DNA of 64,000 nucleotides. Source: Allacma fusca (Eukaryota; Arthropoda; Collembola; Symphypleona; Sminthuridae). Position 1 is the first letter of the stretch. The number at the start of each line of letters is the position of its first letter. Shown piece after piece: positions 48,101 through 56,130 of the stretch. A program made the position numbers and the translations under genes. The notes under the pieces were generated by a model that saw nothing but the letters and a program-made list of their open reading frames with translations, was not told the DNA's origin and did not search any database. The stretch lies in NCBI GenBank assembly GCA_947179485.1, contig OX359250.1:30204654-30268653 (forward strand), read 5' to 3'.

Positions 48101-49103
48101 GTTAATACAAATTGTATTTTATGCACTTTAATACAAATTGTATTTTATGCACTTTTATACAAATTGTATTTGATGCACTTTTATGCAAATTGTATTTTAT
48201 GCAATTTAATACAAATTGTATTTTATGCACTTTTGTACAAATTGTATTTTATGCACTTTTATACAAACTGTATTTTATGCAATTTTTTACAAATTGTGTT
48301 TTATGCACTTTTATACAAATTGCATTTTATGCACTTTAATACAAATTGTATTTTATGCACTTTAATACTAATTGTATTTTTTGCGTTTTAATATAAAATG
48401 TATTTTGTACACTTTTCTACAAATTGTATTTTATGCACTTTAATACAAATTTTTTTATGCACTTTTATACAAATTGTATTTCATGCGCTTTTATACAAAT
48501 TGTATTTTATACACTTTACTACAAATTGTATTTTATGCACTTTTCTACAAATTGTATTTTATGCACTTTTCTACAAATTTTATGTTATGCACTTTAATAC
48601 AAATTGTATTTTATACACGTTTCTACAAATTGTATTTTATGCACTTTAATACAATTTTTTTATGCACTTTAATACAAATTGAATTTAATGCACTTTTATA
48701 CAAATTGTGTTTTAGGCACTTTAATACAAATTGTATTTTATGCAAGTTAATACAAATTGTATTTTATGCACTTTAATACAAAGTGTATTTAAGCACTTTT
48801 ATACAAATTGTATTTTATGCACTTTTATACAAAGTGTATTTTATGCACTTTTATACAAATTGTACTTTATGCACTTTTATACAAATTGTATTTTATGCAT
48901 TTTTATACAAATTATGTTTTTTGCACTTTAGTACAAATTAAATTTTATGCATTTTAATACAAATTGTAATTATTGCACTTTTATACAAATTGTATTTAAT
49001 GCACTTTAATACAAATTATGTTTTTTGCACTTTAATACAAATTTTATTTAATGAACTTTAATACAAATTGTATTTCATGCGCTTTTATACAAATTGTATT
49101 TTA
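45150..49103 (+). repeat. 2.1-kb tandem higher-order repeat next to the array edge
   Basis: Sequence from about 45577 recurs at an offset of 2,093 bp (45577/47670, 45993/48086, 46305/48398, 46638/48731) and matches almost base for base until about 49103, where the second copy leaves the pattern. A base difference I can see is T at 46745 against A at 48838. Before 45577 the offset is 2,197 bp, because the first copy contains an extra 104 bp (four monomers) that duplicates the TTTTTTATGCACGTT block. The two copies are among the youngest looking in the array. Confidence 0.85.
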
Positions 49104-49153
49104 TGCACTTTAATACAAATTGTATTTTATGCTTTTTTATACAAATTGTATTT

Positions 49154-49270
49154 AAATAAATTCACACTCTGTCAATAAAATCGCGATCTCATTAAATAAA
49201 TATCCTATGTCTGTCAATAAATTCTCGCTCTCCTTCAATAAAATACCGTCTAAATAAAATCTCTCAAGTT
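49154..49270 (+). repeat. Degenerate 21-bp tandem repeat at satellite boundary
   Basis: Directly after the last 26-bp unit come about six degenerate units that each begin AAATAAA or CAATAAA and end in a C/T-rich tail with CTCT or CTGT. Units start near 49154, 49173, 49194, 49215, 49236 and 49252; the middle three are 21 bp long. The unit is not obviously related to the 26-bp satellite apart from its AT richness. It marks a sharp change of sequence class at the array edge. Confidence 0.6.
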
Positions 49271-50143
49271 TTTTTAACATGCTGTTTTTTGCAGTACATT
49301 GCATAAATCACAACTCCTAGAATTCGAGATGGACTGATGATTCAAAGAGTCAAACTAATTTTGATTTAATTTATGGCCATAATTATTGTCACGAATATAT
49401 TCCAAACAATTTATAATATTTCAATTGCAGGAAGCACAGGTGAATCGTTGATGAATGTAAATGTGGACTTTTTTTTAAAGGAATCTCAAAAGGAGTCGTA
49501 CTTCGCCCATTCCCGTATCCACTCACTGCAACTCTAAAAGGGCAAGAGTCTTTGCTCCATTGATTCACAAAATGGAATACATACAAAACGTATTTTGAAG
49601 AATTATAAATGCACAAAGTGCACTAAGAAACCTATGGTATTAGTTCCCTATTCGTATACAATTTAACGGAATTACTTATTTCACGTATGAAACTCCTATA
49701 TCATTTTTTAGCTGGAGGAGGGGCAAAGTGAGACATGTCTCAATACCGTGTCTTTGTAGCAAGAATGCTCTCCGGGTCTCATCTGCTGTAGTGAGGATTA
49801 CTTTATACATCAACAGAAGAATACACTACGAATTGTGACTTACATGGCTAATATAAAGTTGTCAATAAAATCTTGGTTTGTTTACAGAAAAATTAAAACA
49901 ATTAAATCAGTACAGGAAAATATCATTAATAATCTTCTATCATTTTTCGTTTAGAGGATATAATTTTGAGTGCCGTTTGTCGTTACATGCGAGTCCGTGT
50001 GTTTAAAAAAATTATAAATACAAAATACTTCGTAAAAATGCTCCAGGATTGATAATGACAGCATACATTTCCTTATCGTAGGTTCAATTCTATATAAGTA
50101 ATAATTGGGGTTGGAAATATCGATCTCTGCATAAGAGTTCAGG
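49271..50143. other. Unique non-coding sequence
   Basis: I see no supported gene here. The longest open stretch, on the minus strand at about 49389-49616, lacks family features and splice context. The sequence is AT-rich but no longer tandemly repeated. Confidence 0.5.
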
Positions 50144-50149
50144 TTTATT
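50144..50149 (-). promoter_or_regulatory. Candidate polyadenylation signal
   Basis: On the minus strand the hexamer reads AATAAA and lies about 36 nt after the stop codon of the 50185-50480 exon. That is a typical distance for a 3' processing signal and supports a minus-strand transcript ending here. Confidence 0.45.
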
Positions 50150-50184
50150 TGATCAAAAAAATAATCAACCGATTAAATAACATT

Positions 50185-50480
50185 TTAATCGGCTAACAGC
50201 ATGTCCTCAATACCGACATCATCAAAAACGTCGTTTTCTGGAAACGGGACAGGATTTATTGGAACAGGATCCGGAATTCCGGCCTGAACTTGACCTGGGG
50301 CAGGGGGAAGTGCACCTGCTGCTGCTGGGGCCGGGTTCGGAACGATGGGCTGATGATTTAGCATGTTCCGAATGGCCTCGGCCTGATTCATCATTCCTCT
50401 GATCTGCTGATTTAGGAGGCGTTGGTAGGTAGCTCCTGCTGGCGTCCTCCATTGACACAGAGCGCAGAAACGTTGCCCAT
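50185..50480 (-). CDS. Probable 3' terminal exon of an unrecognised gene, Pro/Ala/Gln-rich
   Basis: On the minus strand a good acceptor (T-rich tract, then TTTTTCAG) opens an exon at 50480. It stays open for about 98 codons to a TAA at 50185-50187, followed by AATAAA. The frame assumes one base carried over from an upstream exon. The product begins DGQRFCALCQW (a lone CxxC), then has a Gln/Asn-rich, probably helical stretch (residues about 20-50), a Pro/Ala-rich linker (about 52-85) and an acidic end. GC content is far higher than in the flanks, and codon use looks protein-like. I do not recognise the family. The upstream exon or exons were not found. It could be the end of a host gene or of an old transposon ORF. 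Confidence 0.5.
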
Positions 50481-50987
50481 CTGAAAAATAAATATATATC
50501 AAATATATAAGTCCCAAAGGTATCTATATTTGAAATTCACATTCCTTCTAAAGGTTTAATGCAACTTTTCCAGTAAATTTTGTAAACTGTATTTCACTGA
50601 ATTGAGACTAATTATTTTTTAGTACCTAAATAATATTATTACTGGATGCAAGTCAGTAATCTATTAGTAAATAAATACGTAGTGTTTTTGAAATAGAACG
50701 ATTTTAAATTAAATGGTAAATAAGTGGAAGAAATTGTGGATTTTGTGCACTCCGTCCTAAAAATGTCCTAAAAATATAGTGTAATTTTTGATCACACTTT
50801 TCCTTCCTGATTCCTTGCCAAGAGGAAAAGCTTTCATATTAATCCTACATTATGGTGTTAAATCCTTAAACGCTCATTAGGATTCCGCAATAAAGAGAAA
50901 TAATAATACAGTAAATTAAATGATAACATTAAGGTCTGATACTGTCAACGTATAGTTAGTAAGTATCCATTTACTAAATGCACACAT
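50481..50987. other. Non-coding, possibly intronic
   Basis: This is AT-rich sequence immediately upstream, in minus-strand sense, of the Pro/Ala-rich exon. It is probably an intron of that gene. I find no open frame with protein-like composition and no clear repeat. Confidence 0.35.
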
Positions 50988-51250
50988 GTTAAAAACTGTC
51001 TCCACTTTCTGTCCACGCCTCATTTACACTGACCCCTTACGCACACACACGAAATAGAATATTATTTAATTAAAAAACTCAAATTCCTCCTCCCTCCTCT
51101 TAATTCCAAGATTAAGAGCAGGGGCCAAGATCTTCCTCCGCCGTCCTAAAGAAAATACGACTGGGAATATCCTGCAAGAAATTAACAATAATTATTAAAA
51201 CCTAAATGTTATCTGCCATATCAACTCAATTCCAGAAAAATAAATTCGGC
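50988..51250. repeat. Diverged direct repeat, copy 1
   Basis: This segment of about 263 bp is clearly similar by eye to 52195-52448. Both begin with GTTAAAA and GTCTCCACTTT. Both share a TTTAATTAAAAAA block followed by AAATTCC, and both end with CCATATCA and CCAGAAAAATAAA. Several small gaps are needed to align them. On the minus strand both contain a TTGCAG that could act as a splice acceptor. The family is unknown: it may be an old dispersed repeat or a duplicated non-coding exon. Confidence 0.65.
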
Positions 51251-51382
51251 TAGAGTCAATAACAATATAACAAATCATCCATCACTTCGAAGCTAATTCC
51301 ATTACGTCTCGTAAAATGCAAGTGCAATTTCAGATCCCTTCAACTCAACCAACTCCAGCCTAAAATTCACACAGATACTTGA

Positions 51383-51436
<54 letters not shown>

Positions 51437-52194
51437 TATATAGTATAGTATATACAATATATAAGTATATCCATGACCCCTCTCAACAAAATAAAACCAA
51501 TAATGCTACTACTCATTGCTCGAAAATTCTAAATCTCTACCACCATTGTAAATCCCCCACTACCTCTTTCAAAATGCACCATCAACCCTTTAATCCCCTA
51601 ATTACTTACGTTACCCATTCACGCTAGTTCCGGTCCCACCACCACAATCCAAACCTCACTCTCTTGCTTCTTCCGACCTATTGGGTAATAAGCAACATTT
51701 TAATGTATAACATTTAATTTACAACCACAATGTTCCTCAACTTCCAACTTTTAATACGGCTCCAGAATCCAACACAGATACTTTTACAACAGCACTGTCC
51801 CGTATTTATACCACCTCACGCCGGTCTTCCGTTCCCCTAAACTACGGCCCCTACTTATAAAATAAGCATCAAATTTTTACAAAATCATATTACCACTAAA
51901 TTACAACCATTTTATAATGTACTTCATCACTTACTCACTTTAACTTTCCTCAAATCTCCAAATCGGTATTCTATCAAATAATCTGAAGGCACGTCGTCCC
52001 ACACAAAGGCACTCTCCCAACCCGCAATAAATAACTTAAAAAAATAATTGAAATAAATTTAATTCATTGGCAACATTAAAAATGTAAGGAAGTCTTCCTG
52101 AACTCATCTCAACACACAAAAAAGATGACTTTAAACCAGATTTAAGAGATGATAAAATTAAAACTGAATATATATTGTACCACTTGAAAAATGG
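51251..52194. other. Non-coding, C-rich/G-poor on the + strand
   Basis: No gene is supported. Between roughly 51440 and 51960 the + strand has far more C than G. In 51541-51600, for example, I count about 24 C and 2 G. It carries a TA microsatellite near its start. The skew suggests a long-standing strand asymmetry such as transcription, but no exon is visible. Confidence 0.4.
51387..51434. repeat. (TA)24 microsatellite
   Basis: An uninterrupted run of 24 TA dinucleotides, followed by a degenerate tail of TATAGTATAGTATAT-like sequence. Confidence 0.95.
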
Positions 52195-52448
52195 GTTAAA
52201 ACGGTCTCCACTTTGTCCGTTCTACACCTCACTTCCACTGATTGCGAACGCGCATACACAAACCAGAATACCATTTAATTAAAAAAACTTAAATTCCTTA
52301 CCTACAGATGGACAGCATGGGTCAAGAACTTCCACCTCCTTGAAGAAAATTCAGCTATGGGAATCACCTGCAATAAACTAATAAGATTTAATAAAAAACG
52401 TTAACGGTTGTCGCCCATATCAGCTCAACTCCAGAAAAATAAACTCGG
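52195..52448. repeat. Diverged direct repeat, copy 2
   Basis: This is the partner of 50988-51250, about 1,207 bp away in the same orientation. On the minus strand it has both a TTTATTGCAG acceptor and, about 70 bases on, a GTAAGG donor, so it looks like a small exon. The sequence between those sites is not open throughout, so a non-coding transcript is as likely as a coding one. Confidence 0.6.
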
Positions 52449-52519
52449 ATCATTCAAGCGAAGATTTCCACAGAATATTATACGAAAGAAATCAATTAAT
52501 TAAATTTATAATATAATAT

Positions 52520-52604
52520 AATTCAGTTCTCCGGACTCAACCACGTGGTTTCTTAATGCTTTAGGCGTAGGAAGACCTGGAGGTTGAGTTAGGAGAACTG
52601 AATT
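52520..52604 (+). ncRNA. Long imperfect hairpin H1 (candidate hairpin RNA)
   Basis: Bases 52520-52561 pair with 52563-52604. The outer 23 bases of each arm match at 21 positions (AATTCAGTTCTCC and ACTCAACC are shared exactly). Over 42 positions about 30 are Watson-Crick pairs and about six more are G.U pairs if the + strand is transcribed. Inside lies the palindrome CCACGTGG. The size and arm length resemble a microRNA precursor or a hairpin-RNA locus, but no known mature sequence is recognised. It could also be a small foldback element. Confidence 0.4.
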
Positions 52605-52623
52605 AACGGACAACAGATTATTT

Positions 52624-52757
52624 TCAAAATTTTGGAAATTCTCGGCTATGGGTTCCGCTGTCTTTTCCCAACCGCATGGCTCTCCTATGCTTAAGCATGG
52701 GAGAACCAAGAGGTTGAGAAAAAGAGAGCCAAAAACAGCAGAGAATTTCAAAATTGT
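52624..52757 (+). ncRNA. Long imperfect hairpin H2, related to H1
   Basis: The centre is the perfect palindrome ATGCTTAAGCAT (52687-52698). Around it the arms 52624-52692 and 52693-52757 pair imperfectly over about 65 bases, with conserved paired blocks CAACC/GGTTG, TGG/CCA, TCTCC/GGAGA, GCTG/CAGC and AAATTCTC/GAGAATTT. The inner half is recognisably similar to H1 (CAACC, TGG, ATGCTT, GGA, ACC, GAGGTTGAG in the same order), so the two look like a duplicated hairpin. A minus-strand open frame over this region starts with TTG, not ATG, and is explained by the inverted repeats. Confidence 0.4.
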
Positions 52758-52774
52758 TCACGATGGAGAGCGAA

Positions 52775-52900
52775 CTGTCGTAGACCTTAGGTTCCAACTT
52801 CCATTCAGATACTGAGGAGCTGAAGTGGAAACACTAAAGCACGCTTTGACTTCAACTCCTCACTACAGTCTGCAGAGCAGAGTTGGCGTCTGTGCTCTCC
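52775..52900 (+). ncRNA. Third long hairpin H3
   Basis: Bases 52814-52826 (GAGGAGCTGAAGT) pair with 52849-52861 (ACTTCAACTCCTC) with one mismatch. Pairing extends outward through CCAACT at 52794 with AGTTGG at 52881-52886, and GGAGAGC at 52775 with GCTCTCC at 52894-52900, with bulges. Its sequence is not closely like H1 or H2, but the three hairpins lie in tandem within 380 bp. Confidence 0.35.
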
Positions 52901-54803
52901 ACACTCGTTGGACAATTACAGGGAGTGCGAAGTTTTAAAATTCATTTTTTGTTCGTGCCATCACGGTCGTTTTATAGTTTTAAGATACTTTTGGCTAATA
53001 GGATATGCAATTTTTTATCGTGGTTTCTCTCTCTCTTTCCACTGCTGATGTGTGCGTATATACTTCAAGCATAACGTGTACTACAGGATTACAGGGACTG
53101 ATAATCAGTCGTAGAAGCTTCAGCTTGTATGTGGGAATCACACTTTACTAAAATTGCGACTCGTGTAAATCCACACAGGAACATTTAGACACTTCCCAAG
53201 AACGTATAATGAACCGGTGTCATTGAAAGTGGGGGGCATTAAGTGTTGATACGGAAATTAGAGGCTTTTGTATTTACATTTTTGGGGGAGTATTACCAAA
53301 CCGACTTTTGGAAGCAATTGTTGAGTTTGTTATTTACTGTACATTAGAATTTATTGAGCTCGTTATTGAGCTCATTTATTTTTACACAAGGTGAATTTCA
53401 AACCATAAAGCTTCCTGAAATACAATAGAATTTGAGAGGGTCAATGTCATTATTGTCCGACGGATTTATTCCGGGCTTTGGTTTTTAAACAACATTGAAC
53501 AATCCGAGGTAAGGACTGCTACTTTGTCTGACATTATTTGCAGCTGTAATTAATTAAAACCATTCATTAACGAACCTACTTACTTTACAACAGTTAGTTG
53601 GTGAGAAGCAGCATTTACTTGTTATTGCAATTGTATATACTACTCATGTGATATTGTCACTTGTTACTGTTACCACGTTACCAGTAAAGTCATTTCATGA
53701 CAAATTAATATTTCAGAACCTTATTCGTGTTGCACTGGAAACAATTCTGATCCAGTGTAGCTATGGAGGTATGGACGTGCTGCATGTCGAATTTATTTTT
53801 CTCCAGAGTACAACATTATGTAATATTTTTGATTGAGGGCAGACGATCATATCGGAATAAAAAACATGATGTATACTAGTTTAATTTCATGACGTGACTT
53901 TTCCATGAAAAAAACGCTAATCGCGTCTCTCTATTTGCTCTCTTCGCTATGGAGTAGTCTGTCCTTTTGATTGTCAGCTATCGGAAGGTTTAACTTGGTA
54001 TTTTGTGAGGTGATGGTGTGTCTATTATATTATGGTTGTTGTCGTCTAGCAAGTTAAAAGTGAGATAACAATTTAAACATTGTAAGTTTGAGGAGCTATG
54101 TTACCATGCATCATAATATCTGTTGACATTTGGTACTTAAATTGTGTTTCTGAATATGGTTGTGCTCATTACGAGTAGGGAATGAACTCCAGAGGTTTGA
54201 AAGTTTCGAAAAATAATAACTACTTACTTTACACATATTAAATAGAACGGATAGGTATGTGTCTTTGTTGCTATGAAAAAAATACTAGCTAAAAGCTGAC
54301 AATGAGCTATATTGTATATTGTTAGGTCAATAGTAATGCTGCTCAACAAAATTGGCTTTGACCATTGTTGAAACTTTTAGCCTCATAAGTAGGAGTCCGT
54401 CAAGTTAGCCGGAGTTACAATACATGCCATTGAAATACATACATTTGAGCCGGAGTACCATAATCAACAGTCTTTGAGGGAATGAGACTTACGACTTGAT
54501 ATAAAGACTGATAACGGCAAATAAATTAACTAGGTGTTTCTAATTCTGACCTAACAATGGTACGCACTGTCCGGTGTAACCTTAGTATTACTTTCAGTAT
54601 TCTCATTACAGCTCACGGCACAACGATGTTTTGAACTCAATCTTCGAACTAATATTAAGTAAAAAATATAAAAAAGTATAAATAATAAGTCTGTAAATTA
54701 ATAGCAATCTTGATTCACGACTTACATGATTGTTACAGATACTAGAAGCTCAAAAACGTATTAAAATTATTCTGTGCTAAATAGTTGTGAATACGCTTAG
54801 TTA
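52901..54803. other. Unique sequence without a supported gene
   Basis: Only short open frames occur on either strand (for example + 53648-53836), without recognisable motifs, splice context or unusual composition. I see no tandem repeat. The motif AGCCGGAGT occurs twice near 54407 and 54450, which I cannot interpret. Confidence 0.4.
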
Positions 54804-55010
54804 TTAGATGTAGGGTTTGTCGATTTTTAAATGACACGGCGTAAATGGCAAATTAGGCAGGCATATATTTGGCAGGCATTTAGGGCATTTATTCACATGG
54901 GGATCAAATGATTTTTTATGCCATTCTGGCAGAATTGGCATATAATATGTTTTTCCCTGGCAAAACTGGCATAAATTAGCCATGCTCATGGAACGCTCTT
55001 TTTCCGCCAT
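54804..55010 (-). CDS. Small hypothetical ORF with CxxC pairs
   Basis: A 68-codon frame starts at a true ATG (55008-55010) in a reasonable initiation context (AACAATAATGG) and ends at TAA. The product has two CxxC pairs (CQFC near residue 14, CPKC near residue 42) and further Cys, so it could in principle form a small zinc-binding fold. However, the DNA is built from repeated GGCA/TGCC blocks (TCTGGCAGAATTGGCATA and CCTGGCAAAACTGGCATA), which alone would generate the Cys-Pro pattern. I do not recognise the family, and a chance ORF in a short internal repeat is a real alternative. Confidence 0.2.
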   Translation of the reverse strand: MAEKERSMSMANLCQFCQGKTYYMPILPEWHKKSFDPHVNKCPKCLPNICLPNLPFTPCHLKIDKPYI

Positions 55011-55593
55011 TATTGTTGCTTGTTCCGACAGTGGCTAATTTTAAAATATTTAAAACTTGCAAAGTAGCGGTTTCTCAATTCTTAAAGTACAGTAGCAAGT
55101 CAAAACGCATCTCATTGCATATTGAGCTTGGTGTGAACATACACTATTATTTTAATTTTCTATGGCTTATCGCTATCTGGTCTTACTGACATTTATATGG
55201 CAACCAAAACGAGGAGACGACTGGAAAAGAAAATCTGGTTGCACCATACCGAAATTTAGGGTTCAAATTTTGGAACGTGTTATGTAAAATGTCATTTTTA
55301 TAGTAACGTTCAAAGAAAACACAGTTAAATGCATGATGCAGACATCCACGTGCAAGCAAGCTTCAGTGGATATTAAAAGACAATTCCGTAAAGATTCTGT
55401 GAATTCAAAATTCCGGGGGTGCCTTCCGGGGATCTAGCTCGTCTAAAAATTAATACTTGTATTACACAAAAAATACTGCAATTTATAAGTTCAAATCCCA
55501 AGTTCATCCTCTCGTGGGCCCTATTATAACTAACCGTATGCATGATAGATAAAAAGAAACATTTAATAGTTCAGCCGTACTCAAAAGATGTTG
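55011..55593. other. Non-coding flank downstream of the transposase gene
   Basis: No exon is supported. This is the region where the 3' end of the minus-strand transposon should lie, but I could not identify a terminal inverted repeat matching the other side. Confidence 0.4.
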
Positions 55594-55599
55594 TTTATT
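55594..55599 (-). promoter_or_regulatory. Candidate polyadenylation signal of the transposase gene
   Basis: AATAAA on the minus strand lies five bases after the TGA stop at 55604-55606. Such closeness is typical of compact transposon genes. Confidence 0.45.
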
Positions 55600-55603
55600 C
55601 ATA

Positions 55604-56130
55604 TCATTTTTTCCCACTGTAAGTGCCCCTAACTCTGTGAAAATTGCGATTAAGGGCTTGCTTCTGACGCCGATCTTTCTCCTTCTGCTTTCCCACGGTA
55701 GATTTACGCTTTTGTTGAACACCCAACTTCCTTCTCTCCTTCCTAGTCAAGGCAGGTTCTGTCGGTTCTTCCAAGAACATTTGAATAAAATAATTTTCAA
55801 TACAGTTATTTTGCTAAACGAAGAGCACATAATCAATAAATCACAAAGTACAAGTACAGTTGGTATTGTAATTAGCTATAACAAATCATGGTACTTAATT
55901 CTGCCGAAAGGTTTATTGAGAAGTGTTACAACCTGTGTAAGTCGATGTGGTTCATCCAAGGTTTCCATCTCTCCAGGATCTGTAGCATTATCGACTGCAA
56001 CACGACGGTTCCCTTCTTCCGGATCAATCTGCCATGGTTTCAATGGCGTAGCTGGAGCACTGCGGAAGTCCCAGTCAGCTGCGTTATTCCCCCATAGTAC
56101 GTCTTTATGGATTTCTCCATCGTAAATTGG
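55604..56130 (-). other. Exons 13-14: C-terminal tail
   Basis: Exon 13 (56130-55933) has a T-rich acceptor and encodes an acidic, Trp-containing segment (for example ADWDF, KPWQID). The CAG/GTTGTA donor is at a codon boundary. Exon 14 (55813-55604) is in phase and ends in a strongly basic segment (TRKERRKLG, QQKRKS, KEKDRRQK) that could be a nuclear localisation signal, then TGA. The + strand open frames across this stretch are shadows of these exons. Confidence 0.6.

Larger units (their letters stand above)
1..49153. repeat. 26-bp AT-rich satellite array (about 1,850-1,900 units)
   Basis: The stretch is an unbroken head-to-tail array of a 26-bp unit. Each unit has TGCACTTT, then the 15-bp near-dyad AATACAAATTGTATT, then a TTA junction. 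The consensus unit has only 5 G or C in 26 bases. The main variants change the bases before TACAAATTG (TTTAATAC, TTTTATAC, TTTTCTAC) or the start of the unit (TACACTTT, TGAACTTT, TGCGCTTT, TGCACGTT). Shortened units lacking TTT (CACTAATAC) and units with runs of T or A also recur. The array is cut by the left edge of the window and ends at about 49153, where the last units degrade into non-satellite sequence. No gene or transposon interrupts it. A centromeric, pericentromeric or other heterochromatic location is likely but cannot be shown here. Confidence 0.98.

Noticed and set aside
1-49153. Many open frames of 60-187 codons within the satellite
   Set aside because: They all repeat the same 26-residue pattern, overlap in several frames, end at the CTT-TAA of the consensus and vanish when unit flavour changes. 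They follow from the 26-bp period.
1-49153. CRISPR-like array
   Set aside because: The units are directly adjacent with no unique spacers, and the surrounding genes are eukaryotic with introns.
52506-52751. Minus-strand frame that looks like a secreted peptide with signal sequence
   Set aside because: It starts with TTG rather than ATG and lies wholly within the H1/H2 inverted repeats, which explain the hydrophobic-looking and Pro-rich parts.
52883-53074. 63-codon + strand frame
   Set aside because: It starts with TTG, overlaps the H3 hairpin and has no recognisable features.
55637-56125. 162-codon + strand open frame
   Set aside because: It is antisense to exons 13 and 14, which have splice sites, phase and protein-like composition on the minus strand.
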